DNA of 64,000 nucleotides from Phaeobacter gallaeciensis. GTDB lineage: Bacteria; Pseudomonadota; Alphaproteobacteria; Rhodobacterales; Rhodobacteraceae. Location of the stretch: NCBI RefSeq assembly GCF_001678945.1, contig NZ_CP015124.1:992001-1056000 (forward strand), read 5' to 3'. The position numbers were made by a program, and so were the translations under genes. Shown piece by piece: positions 44,174 through 50,531 of this stretch (its first letter is position 1; each line of letters starts with the position of its first letter). The notes below the pieces were generated by a model. That model ran no database searches. It was not told where the DNA came from and worked only from the letters and a program-made list of their open reading frames with translations.

Positions 44174-44812
44174 TTATCGGAGGGAGCCGTTGCGCGCCTG
44201 ACCGAGGTCGAACATATGCGTCGACCAGGACCGCATCGCGCGTTCAATCCAGCTGGCATTGCGGTATTCGCAGCCCTCCTGGACCAGCCATTCGTCCATC
44301 CAGCGAATGGCCGCATCGTTCTTTGCAAGCTCGGCATGGTAGCCCGCCACGGTGATCCTGAGCCGCTGCAACCGCTTGGCCGCATTCGCGGCCTCGTGCT
44401 TGGCACGATTGTCTTCCTTGCGAGACAGCGCCTCGGTCAGCGTGCGCAACACCATGGGGTGCATCAACCGCACCTCACCACCCTCGCAGATACAGGGCGT
44501 CCACTTGTGCAGCGGGCCATAGTCCAGCTTACACAGCGCCCGGAAGTGACCCGGATCGACCATCAGCAACTTGGCCAGCGTTTCCAGATCCTGCGGAACC
44601 GTGCCCACCGGCGTCTGGTCATAGGCGATGTTGATCAGGTCAAAATAGAGCGCGCGGCACTCGGGCGTGCCCTTCAAGCGCATGTCGGAGTTCAGCCAGC
44701 GCCGCCGCTCCCATGCCATGAAGTAATGGCTATCAAGCCGGTCCTCGGCCCCCAGCGGATACTCAGGAAGCTCATCGGCTTCGACCATGCGGAATGCACG
44801 CTCCTGGTTCAT
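44174..44812 (-). CDS. Putative phage replication protein (DUF1376/O-like)
   Basis: A 212-aa protein. ATG 44812 (MNQERAFRMVEADELPEYPL) has GGGAG upstream; the frame to 44989 is not needed. The segment FMAWERRRWLNSDMRLKGTP with RALYFDLINIAYDQTPVGTV, then LLMVDPGHFRALCKLDYGPL, is the winged-helix pattern of DUF1376-type phage replication initiators. The adjacent iteron-like array at its 3' end supports an origin-binding role. Confidence 0.7.
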   Translation of the reverse strand: MNQERAFRMVEADELPEYPLGAEDRLDSHYFMAWERRRWLNSDMRLKGTPECRALYFDLINIAYDQTPVGTVPQDLETLAKLLMVDPGHFRALCKLDYGPLHKWTPCICEGGEVRLMHPMVLRTLTEALSRKEDNRAKHEAANAAKRLQRLRITVAGYHAELAKNDAAIRWMDEWLVQEGCEYRNASWIERAMRSWSTHMFDLGQARNGSLR

Positions 44813-44864
44813 TCCATTACACTCCCGATAAAAAGCCCCACAGGAGTTACGCAGACAGCAGCCA

Positions 44865-45311
44865 TCATCTTGACTCCCGTTGTGCGTCGCTATTTGACTC
44901 ACCCATACGTTGAGTGATTTTAGCCAGTGGAGAGTTTGATGCCTGAACGACAGATTGCACAGCTGAAACAGCGCCTTGAATATCTCCAAGCGCAGAATGA
45001 CGAGTTTGAAACGGCCTTAAACGTTGTACGGCCCCTCCTTGCCGGAAGGGTATCTCACGCAGAGCGCCAGCTACTTCGGCGGGCAATGGCAAAGAAAAAA
45101 TCGCCGCTTCGAACGCAGATCTGGCGCTTTCTTCTGGGGGAGGAAGAGACGCTGAAGCAGGATCGTTTGGATCTGGGCAGATAGCTGCCAAAAGATGCGC
45201 CCCAACACCTTGCGCGGCGTCATACTCGTCATGAAACCGGACGCAGATTTCGGCAATCCATTCAAAAAATGGCACCAGTCCAGCGGGCTGAGGCGGATAG
45301 TTTCTGGTCAT
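44865..45311 (-). CDS. Hypothetical phage protein, opposite a plus-strand frame
   Basis: A 148-aa frame (MTRNYPPQPAGLVPFFEWIA) whose start overlaps the preceding minus-strand stop by ATGA, which supports it. The first 40 residues look protein-like (AEICVRFHDEYDAAQG), while the second half is low-complexity. The plus-strand frame 44939-45184 covers most of the same bases, so one of the two may be spurious or the two regulate each other. Confidence 0.45.
   Translation of the reverse strand: MTRNYPPQPAGLVPFFEWIAEICVRFHDEYDAAQGVGAHLLAAICPDPNDPASASLPPPEESARSAFEAAIFSLPLPAEVAGALREIPFRQGGAVQRLRPFQTRHSALGDIQGAVSAVQSVVQASNSPLAKITQRMGESNSDAQRESR
44939..45184 (+). CDS. Small plus-strand coiled-coil protein, antisense to the phage operon
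   Basis: An 81-aa frame with GGAGAG five bases before ATG 44939. The product (MPERQIAQLKQRLEYLQAQN, then DEFETALNVVRPLLAGR) is strongly coiled-coil and looks more natural than the opposing frame. TTGACT at 44893 upstream could be a -35 box, and the arms ACTCA/TGAGT flank the promoter region. It would be the only plus-strand gene between 22.9 and 46.1 kb. Confidence 0.5.
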   Translation: MPERQIAQLKQRLEYLQAQNDEFETALNVVRPLLAGRVSHAERQLLRRAMAKKKSPLRTQIWRFLLGEEETLKQDRLDLGR

Positions 45312-45571
45312 GCCGCCTCCCCGCTCAATACGCTCAGCTCATCATCGAAAGCGCCGATCATCTGCGGGCCATTGTCCACCGCATGGCTGCACGCCATCTT
45401 CCGGTACCGTCCGCTCCAGCCGCGATACCGGCAGATCTGAGAGCAGGAATGGATCGAGGCCCCGGTGAACGTGGTCATGTCCCGCAGGGTGCATTCCCCC
45501 GAGGTCTCCTCGATCAACCACCAAATCTGATAGGCGATCCGCGCAATGCGAGGTGAAGGGATCTGCGCCAT
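45308..45571 (-). CDS. Hypothetical small phage protein, HTH-like
   Basis: An 87-aa protein (MAQIPSPRIARIAYQIWWLI) starting at ATG 45571, overlapping the upstream stop by one base; a GTG at 45574 is also possible. CTLRDMTTFTGASIHSCSQI resembles a helix-turn-helix. No named family. Confidence 0.65.
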   Translation of the reverse strand: MAQIPSPRIARIAYQIWWLIEETSGECTLRDMTTFTGASIHSCSQICRYRGWSGRYRKMACSHAVDNGPQMIGAFDDELSVLSGEAA

Positions 45572-45894
45572 CACGCCGCCCTCCTCATCTCATCCTGGAA
45601 AAACCCCGGCGCGCCGGGATCCGTCAGCATCACCAGCAACGCGATGTGGCTGGTAGGGGCTGTAACCGCGCCCCACCAGTTCAGCGCCGTCTGGAAGCTG
45701 ACATCACAAAACAGCGCCACCTCGCGCGGGCTGTTGAACCGCTCGTGGAAATAGGCAGACCATAGATCCGCTGCGGTGGATTTCAGCGCATAGGGGTCAA
45801 ACCGATTTGACCAAGACGCTGTATCGTCAGACGTGCCAAGCTGTTTGCATGGCACATCATTGCTCACAATCAGGGTTAGACGCGGGCGGCTCAT
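45571..45894 (-). CDS. Hypothetical small phage protein in the Cro operon
   Basis: A 107-aa protein (MSRPRLTLIVSNDVPCKQLG). The second half, DLWSAYFHERFNSPREVALF, then CDVSFQTALNWWGAVTAP, looks like a DNA-binding module in which the HTH reads REVALFCDVSFQTALNWW. It overlaps the Cro-like gene by ATGA. Function unknown, perhaps early regulation. Confidence 0.7.
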   Translation of the reverse strand: MSRPRLTLIVSNDVPCKQLGTSDDTASWSNRFDPYALKSTAADLWSAYFHERFNSPREVALFCDVSFQTALNWWGAVTAPTSHIALLVMLTDPGAPGFFQDEMRRAA

Positions 45895-46112
45895 GCTGCA
45901 GCCCCCTTACCCGAGGACGGCTGAACCATCGCAAACCAAGCTGTTTCGCACTTCAGGCCCCGTGCCTCGCACAAAACCTTTATGCTCAAGTACCAAGACG
46001 CAGGGAAAGCACCCCGCGCGATGGCGTTGCTTACGGCTGTTGGTCGAACGCTGACAGTGTCGGCGATTTCTTTTCGGCCGATCGCATCGGCTATCTGGGT
46101 GACATTCATCAT
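45891..46112 (-). CDS. Cro-like phage regulator
   Basis: A 73-aa HTH protein from ATG 46112 (MMNVTQIADAIGRKEIADTV, then SVRPTAVSNAIARGAFPASW), very similar in layout to Cro/YdaS-type repressors. A GTG at 46127 is in frame but lies inside operator O1, so the later ATG is preferred; no clear ribosome site is seen for either. It diverges from the repressor gene with three operators between them, the classic lysis-lysogeny switch. Confidence 0.8.
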   Translation of the reverse strand: MMNVTQIADAIGRKEIADTVSVRPTAVSNAIARGAFPASWYLSIKVLCEARGLKCETAWFAMVQPSSGKGAAA

Positions 46113-46122
46113 GCTGGCAATA

Positions 46123-46187
46123 TCCACGTTTTGTGGATTATCTCAAGTCCACATTTTGTGGTTTGCCTAGAATTCACAAAATGTGAT
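46123..46187. promoter_or_regulatory. Lysogeny switch operators O1-O3
   Basis: Three dyads of the form TCCAC-N5-GTGGA: O1 46123-46137 (TCCACGTTTTGTGGA, perfect), O2 46148-46162 (TCCACATTTTGTGGT) and O3 46173-46187 (TTCACAAAATGTGAT). Centres at 46130, 46155 and 46180 are exactly 25 bp apart. They lie between the divergent Cro-like and repressor genes. Confidence 0.85.
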
Positions 46188-46198
46188 CCAAAGAACCC

Positions 46199-46462
46199 AT
46201 GAACATCGCCAACAAAACCTACCCCGAGATCGCTGATCGCCTGGTCGCCATTCGCAAAGCGTTCGCTCCCGACGCGAACCAAAAGGAATGGGCGACCAAG
46301 CACGGGTTCAATGCGACTCAGGTCAACAACTGGGAAAAAGGGCTACGGCGCATTCCCGTAGAAAACGCCGAAAAGCTCTGTGAGACCTACGGCGTGACTC
46401 TGGACTTCATATATCGTGGGAGAAGAGACGGCCTTTCAGAGACCGCCTCAAAGGTGCTCTGA
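46199..46462 (+). CDS. Phage repressor, XRE-family HTH protein
   Basis: An 87-aa XRE-type DNA-binding protein: EIADRLVAIRKAFAPDANQK, then EWATKHGFNATQVNNWEKGL as the helix-turn-helix, and RIPVENAEKLCETYGVTLDF. No C-terminal cleavage/oligomerisation domain, so it is a minimal CI-type repressor, not a LexA-like one. O3 ends 12 bp before its ATG, allowing autoregulation. Confidence 0.88.
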   Translation: MNIANKTYPEIADRLVAIRKAFAPDANQKEWATKHGFNATQVNNWEKGLRRIPVENAEKLCETYGVTLDFIYRGRRDGLSETASKVL

Positions 46463-46560
46463 TTGCACCTGCCTATGTGTTTCACGACGTGATCCAAGGG
46501 AACGCCTAGCTCGTCTGCGATTTCAATCATCCTGTCCAATCTCTTGTCTACTGCCTTCAT
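46387..46560 (-). CDS. Possible small protein antisense to the repressor 3' end
   Basis: A 57-aa minus-strand frame, ATG 46560 to TAG 46387. The first half (MKAVDKRLDRMIEIADELGV, then PLDHVVKHIG) is amphipathic and natural-looking. Only a weak AAAGAG ribosome site. It overlaps the repressor tail by 76 bases. Low confidence. Confidence 0.3.
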   Translation of the reverse strand: MKAVDKRLDRMIEIADELGVPLDHVVKHIGRCNQSTFEAVSERPSLLPRYMKSRVTP

Positions 46561-46783
46561 ACGCTCTTTGCCCGAAAAGTGTTCCCGCTTTGTTCTCTTT
46601 TTTAACCCAGAAGTAGAACTTCCAACACATGCTGGTCAATCGGTCTTCTGAGGCCCCGCTAGCACCAGTATTTTCCTGCCCCGATGCATCCCTACCTCCA
46701 AAAATCCACTTTTTGTGATTTTATTATTGCAATATCCACTTTTTGTGAATTATCAATACATCCATCAACCGATGGAGGATTGA
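46463..46783. other. Intergenic region between repressor and left early operon
   Basis: Contains the possible small antisense frame at its left side and operators O4 and O5 at its right side; otherwise AT-richer sequence without a supported gene. The promoter for 46784 must lie near the operators. Confidence 0.6.
46705..46749. promoter_or_regulatory. Distal repressor operators O4-O5
   Basis: Two more copies of the switch dyad, TCCACTTTTTGTGAT (46705-46719) and TCCACTTTTTGTGAA (46735-46749), with centres 30 bp apart, upstream of the plus-strand gene at 46784. They imply that the same repressor silences the integrase-side operon. Confidence 0.8.
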
Positions 46784-47062
46784 ATGCAAGATTTTAAGAA
46801 CACCGTGCTGCGGGACGCCCGCCGGATCGTGGGATCCCCGGCAGACTACATTGACGACCCTGACCAGTTCGCCGCAGCATGGGCGGCCATGAAAGCCGGG
46901 CGCGGCCAGGGGTTTGATCCTGCTCGCCTGCACCCCCAGCACCTTGTGGACCGGCCCGGCCCCGCGCCAGAACCGACAGAGCAGATCCTGGCCCGCGCGG
47001 GCCAGAAAGCCCGCGCTGTGATCGAGGCGAAAAGCCTGACGATCCGCCGCCATGTGGCCTGA
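46784..47062 (+). CDS. Hypothetical phage early protein under repressor control
   Basis: A 92-aa protein (MQDFKNTVLRDARRIVGSPA, then DYIDDPDQFAAAWAAMKAGR). GGAGG lies seven bases before the ATG. It is charged and helical, with no recognised family. Two operators sit 35 and 65 bp upstream, so it should be off in the lysogen. Confidence 0.75.
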   Translation: MQDFKNTVLRDARRIVGSPADYIDDPDQFAAAWAAMKAGRGQGFDPARLHPQHLVDRPGPAPEPTEQILARAGQKARAVIEAKSLTIRRHVA

Positions 47063-47181
47063 CCCGGCCCGGTCTGTCGCTCCTCCTGCTGTCACTCACG
47101 GCAAACATCGAACGACACAGGCAACTCAGCGCGGCCCACCCGCGCCCTCCCACTGACACAACCACCTAAGCGGCGCGGGCT

Positions 47182-47265
47182 GGAGGATTGCCTGCGCCGC
47201 TGATCAACAGAGTTTCCGCGCCCGGTCCCCGAAGGCGCGGATCAGCGCGGGCGGCGCAATCCTCC
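47182..47265 (+). ncRNA. Long hairpin upstream of an early gene (structured leader)
   Basis: GGAGGATTGC (47182-47191) pairs exactly with GCAATCCTCC (47256-47265), and inner GCGCCGCTGATC / GATCAGCGC-GGGC-GGCGC segments extend the stem with a bulge. The 84-nt structure ends 36 bp before ATG 47302. It may be a regulatory leader or a small structured RNA. Confidence 0.4.
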
Positions 47266-47301
47266 AAATCAAGTCGCCCGCGCATCAAAGACGAGGCCCC
47301 A

Positions 47302-47622
47302 ATGCGAAACACCGCATCTCCACACCAACAACAAATCTATTCAGACATGCAGCAGCTAGCGAATACGCCCCTCTTCAGACGCGCCGCCCTGTTCAGGAAG
47401 GCAGGCGGCACTCTGACCCCGCCACACGCGGACTGCCGCTGGGATTATGATGCAAGCCACTGGTGGGCCTCTTTGCACGGCATGACGGCACATGGTGCCA
47501 GCCGGACCGATGCTATCCGCGGATGGCTACGCGCGGCCCGGCAAGGTTTTCGGGCCGACCCGTCCCGCCGCGCAACAGATGACCGCCCGGACTGCCCCTA
47601 CAATGGGCAGGCTGCGCTTTGA
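47302..47622 (+). CDS. Hypothetical phage early protein
   Basis: A 106-aa protein from ATG 47302 (GAGG upstream; the frame opens at 47188 inside the hairpin). MRNTASPHQQQIYSDMQQLA and WDYDASHWWASLHGMTAHGA, then SRTDAIRGWLRAARQGFRAD. No family recognised. Its stop overlaps the next start by TTGA. Confidence 0.65.
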   Translation: MRNTASPHQQQIYSDMQQLANTPLFRRAALFRKAGGTLTPPHADCRWDYDASHWWASLHGMTAHGASRTDAIRGWLRAARQGFRADPSRRATDDRPDCPYNGQAAL

Positions 47623-47882
47623 ACAGAACGACAGAAGCAGAACGCTGTACACCACCTGCCGCTGTACAGTCGAAAAGCACAAGGCCAGCCTCGGGAACAC
47701 AGCCCTTTGGCCTACGGGCGTTGTGGCTGCATTTCGCCAATGATCTGGAAGTCAGACGACTGGCAAAACTCCATACGCGGATCCAGCGCAAACAGGATGC
47801 CCTGAACCAGCTCATAAATGAACGACAAAAAATCATGAACCGATGCATCCGCCGTATGCGCCGCGCCAATGGCAAGAACTAA
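47619..47882 (+). CDS. Hypothetical small basic phage protein
   Basis: An 87-aa basic, helical protein reached through a TTGA overlap (TTG start). The C-terminal half ANDLEVRRLAKLHTRIQRKQ, then DALNQLINERQKIMNRCIRR, is coiled-coil-like and probably binds nucleic acid. The TTG start is uncertain. Confidence 0.6.
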   Translation: MNRTTEAERCTPPAAVQSKSTRPASGTQPFGLRALWLHFANDLEVRRLAKLHTRIQRKQDALNQLINERQKIMNRCIRRMRRANGKN

Positions 47883-47936
47883 TGCATGCCGGATCCGCAC
47901 GAACCACACGCAAAAGAATGACCCGGAGGAAAACAG

Positions 47937-48143
47937 ATGGCTAACCTCACACCCTTAGCTGTCGGGGAAAAGTCAGCTGCAAAACTTCTGGACATGAAGG
48001 TGCCCGAGTTCCTCTCGCTCGTGGCGGATGGCGTGTTGCCCGGCCCTCGTAAGGTTGGCCCTTTTCAACGATGGGACACGGAAGAGCTCCGAGCCGTGAT
48101 GCGCGGCGACCTCGTTGACGGTTTCGAGGATGTGAAATGGTGA
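47937..48143 (+). CDS. Excisionase-like HTH protein (Xis/AlpA type)
   Basis: A 68-aa protein with GGAGG seven bases upstream: MANLTPLAVGEKSAAKLLDM, then KVPEFLSLVADGVLPGPRKV. This is the MerR-like winged HTH of excisionases (target recognition helix, then wing with PGPRKVG and RWDTEELRAVMRG). It overlaps the integrase start by 7 bases, as expected for an xis-int pair. Confidence 0.82.
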   Translation: MANLTPLAVGEKSAAKLLDMKVPEFLSLVADGVLPGPRKVGPFQRWDTEELRAVMRGDLVDGFEDVKW

Positions 48144-49135
48144 GGAAGAAGTTCACTGCGACCAAAACGGTCAAGGGCCGAAAATACCAATATTTCCGCA
48201 AGGATGGGCAGTATGTGCGCCTGCCAGACGATCCGAACAGCGAAGAATATGATCGGGAATATTGGCGCCTGATGCGCGGCGGCGGCAGCCTGTCCCAGAA
48301 GTTCACCTTCGAAAAGCTGATCCTGAGTTACAAACAATCGCCCAAATGGGACCGCCTGGCCCCTCGCACCAGGGCGGATTACTCCAAAGTCCTTGAATAT
48401 TTGTCAGACACAGTGGGCAGCAAGAACCCGACCAAGATGCGCCGATCCACCATCATCGAGGCGCAGATGGCAAACCGGCACCGGGCGCGTTTCGCGAACT
48501 ACATTCCCCATATGCTGTCCATCTTGTTCGAACATGCCATTGACCTGGACTGGCAGCGCGACAATCCCGCAAAGGGTATTGCGAAGATCCAAACCGGCGA
48601 AGGGCACAAGCCCTGGCCTGCCTCGGCAATTGAACTCTACCGCGAACATGCAGACGGCCTTGAGCTGCTGATCTTCGAGTTGGCGCTGGGAACGGGACAG
48701 CGCGCCTCCGATCTCACACGCATGGAATGGAGCCATATTGAGGATGACGGGATCTGGGTAACCCAGGGCAAGACCAAAGCCCGGCTTTGGATCCCCTTTA
48801 CGGCGCGCCTCGCAGCCGCTCTGGCAGCGCCCCGGCGCGACAGCGCGCGCCATATCCTTGCCAGCGATACCGGGCAGCCGCTGAAGTATGACCAACTGCA
48901 AAAGAAGGTGATGGCCGTTCGGAAATCTGCCGGGTTGACCGCATATTCGCTGCACGGTTTGCGTTACAGTGCTGCCGGTGAACTTGCAGAAGCAGGTTGC
49001 ACGGACCAGCAAATCGCCGCGATCACAGGCCACAAAAGCCTGTCGATGGTGCAAAAGTATTCGAAAGGCGCGAGTCAGAAACGCCTGGCGAAAGAGGCCC
49101 AAAGCCTCCGGGAACAGAGCAAAAACAGATCGTGA
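48137..49135 (+). CDS. int: Tyrosine recombinase integrase
   Basis: A 332-aa phage integrase. The N-terminal arm-binding and SAM-like domain span residues 1-155. Catalytic residues: R189 (GTGQRASDL), K213, H273 and R276 (HGLRYSAAGE), H299 (GHKSLSMV) and Y308 (QKYSKG), i.e. a complete set. It is 80 bp from the intact tRNA-Ser gene, whose 3' end it evidently uses as the attachment site. Confidence 0.96.
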   Translation: MVRKKFTATKTVKGRKYQYFRKDGQYVRLPDDPNSEEYDREYWRLMRGGGSLSQKFTFEKLILSYKQSPKWDRLAPRTRADYSKVLEYLSDTVGSKNPTKMRRSTIIEAQMANRHRARFANYIPHMLSILFEHAIDLDWQRDNPAKGIAKIQTGEGHKPWPASAIELYREHADGLELLIFELALGTGQRASDLTRMEWSHIEDDGIWVTQGKTKARLWIPFTARLAAALAAPRRDSARHILASDTGQPLKYDQLQKKVMAVRKSAGLTAYSLHGLRYSAAGELAEAGCTDQQIAAITGHKSLSMVQKYSKGASQKRLAKEAQSLREQSKNRS

Positions 49136-49214
49136 ACGCGGGAAACTTTTTGGGAAACCCTGAAATTCAGCCTGCGGAGCAGGCTAGTCAGGTGGCAGCT
49201 AACTATTTGATTTA

Positions 49215-49275
49215 GTGGCGGGGAGACAGGGATTCGAACCCTGGGAACGCTCTCACGTTCAACGGTTTTCAAGAC
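49215..49275. repeat. Right attachment site within the tRNA-Ser gene
   Basis: Identical to 14851-14911 over 61 bases. It covers the tRNA 3' end through the anticodon loop, so integration rebuilt a complete tRNA gene on the integrase side. Confidence 0.92.
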
Positions 49276-49305
49276 CGCCGCATTCGACCACTCTGCCACC
49301 TCCCC
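49216..49305 (-). tRNA. tRNA-Ser (anticodon UGA)
   Basis: 90 nt with encoded CCA end. Acceptor stem GGGGAGG pairs with TCTCCCC (one G-U), anticodon loop CTTGAAA gives TGA, long variable arm (GAACGTGAGAGCGTTC region) as in class II tRNAs, and T loop GGTTCGAATCC. It reads UCA codons. Confidence 0.95.
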
Positions 49306-49553
49306 GGTCCGCTGGCGGTTTAGGCCGCGCCAGCACATCGTGCAAGAGAAAATCGTGCCATCTTTTTCGAACAAGGAGCTGCGCCCGATGTAAACGCACG
49401 CGAAATAATGCCAATTGCCATGCTTTTGTGCCGCCCGCTTGGGGACAGGGTTTTCATGCAAGAAGACGCAGGCTATCATTTGCAAAATCAAACGATGACC
49501 GGGAACCCGGCAAGCAGCGCATCGCCGCTTTGAGCACAGGCAAGGGAAGAACC

Positions 49554-50471
49554 ATGACACAGGCCAGAACTCGGGCCACGCCAATCGGAAAAACCGGCGC
49601 GCGGATCTGCGCGTCTGCTTTATGTCTGCTGATGCTGACCGCCTGTGAAGACGGCGCCGGGCTGCCGTTCCTGCAGCCCAAAGCCTCTGCGACCGACACA
49701 GCGCCGACATCCGCCAGCAGCACCAAACTGGTGGAGCGCGACGTGGAATCCCCGGATGTGTTTCAGGTGACCGAGGCCGGGCTTTGGGACGGGCGTCCCT
49801 CCCTTGGTGGTGTCTGGGTGGCCCACCCCGATGCGCAGGATCCGGAACGGGTCATCATCCGCAACAGCGCCAATGGAAAATTCGTAATCGGCGCCCTGTT
49901 CCGCCGCGAGCGTGAAATTCCCGGACCGCGCATTCAGGCCTCCTCGGATGCGGCTGCGGCTCTGGGCATGCTGGCAGGCGCCCCGGTCGAACTGAACGTC
50001 ACCGCCCTGCGCCGCGAAACCGCACCGGAAGAGGTCGCTGCAGAACCGGCGGAGGATGCCGCAGATACCACGGCACAGAGCGAGGCACTGACGCCCGATG
50101 CGGTAGCAGAGGCACCGCTGGACCCGATCGCCGGGGCTGCAGCAGCTATCGATGCGCCCGCACCTGATGCAGCCCCAGCGGCTGCACCTGCAAAACCACA
50201 GCCCACGCCCGCGACGCCAAAAACACGCGTTTCGCCGCTTGAAAAACCTTACATCCAGATCGGCATTTTCAGCGTCGAGGCAAACGCCAATCGCACCGCA
50301 GGTCAGATGCGCAATGCAGGCATGATCCCGATCGTTTATGAGCAATCTTCCAACGGCAAACCCTTCTGGCGCGTTGTCGTCGGACCGGCACAGACCAAGA
50401 GCGAGCGCAGCCAGCTGCTGAAAAGCGTCAAACAGGCTGGCTTCTCGGATGCCTACGCGGTGACCAATTGA
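49554..50471 (+). CDS. SPOR-domain lipoprotein
   Basis: A 305-aa protein from ATG 49554 (AAGGGAAG upstream). Lipobox LLMLTAC near residue 30 predicts an outer-membrane or periplasmic lipoprotein. A Pro/Ala linker (around residues 190-225) leads to a C-terminal SPOR domain (KPYIQIGIFSVEANANRTAG, then PFWRVVVGPAQTKSERSQLL), which binds denuded glycan strands at the septum. It precedes dacA, as RlpA/SPOR genes often do in Rhodobacterales. No RlpA double-psi domain is evident. Confidence 0.88.
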   Translation: MTQARTRATPIGKTGARICASALCLLMLTACEDGAGLPFLQPKASATDTAPTSASSTKLVERDVESPDVFQVTEAGLWDGRPSLGGVWVAHPDAQDPERVIIRNSANGKFVIGALFRREREIPGPRIQASSDAAAALGMLAGAPVELNVTALRRETAPEEVAAEPAEDAADTTAQSEALTPDAVAEAPLDPIAGAAAAIDAPAPDAAPAAAPAKPQPTPATPKTRVSPLEKPYIQIGIFSVEANANRTAGQMRNAGMIPIVYEQSSNGKPFWRVVVGPAQTKSERSQLLKSVKQAGFSDAYAVTN

Positions 50472-50531
50472 CCTGCATGACGCTCCCAGCCCCGCGTCGC
50501 CTGCACACAGACCAACAAGGATGACACACCG

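Larger units (their letters stand above)
14851..49275. mobile_element. Integrated prophage element with cargo, inserted at tRNA-Ser(UGA)
   Basis: The element is bounded by an exact 61-bp direct repeat of the tRNA-Ser 3' portion (14851-14911 and 49215-49275). A tyrosine integrase at 48137-49135 lies next to the intact tRNA copy. Genes from 22884 to 49135 form an ordered temperate siphovirus-like genome; 15.0-22.8 kb is non-phage cargo. All modules needed for a working lysogen are visible (integration, repression, replication, packaging, head, tail, lysis), though a conventional tail-tip hub gene is not. Confidence 0.9.

Noticed and set aside
46416-46616. 66-aa plus-strand frame at the repressor 3' end
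   Set aside because: Cys/Arg-rich translation without a ribosome site; the region is better explained by the repressor tail and intergenic DNA.
27997-49135. Prophage considered as a gene transfer agent cluster
   Set aside because: It has integrase, repressor, excisionase-like gene, replication gene, HNH/P27 packaging genes and tRNA-anchored att sites, and lacks the GTA tail-tip gene set.
49215-49553. N-terminal extension of the SPOR lipoprotein frame through the tRNA gene
   Set aside because: The frame crosses tRNA-Ser by chance (the same translation appears at the left att copy); ATG 49554 has a ribosome site and starts the lipoprotein signal.
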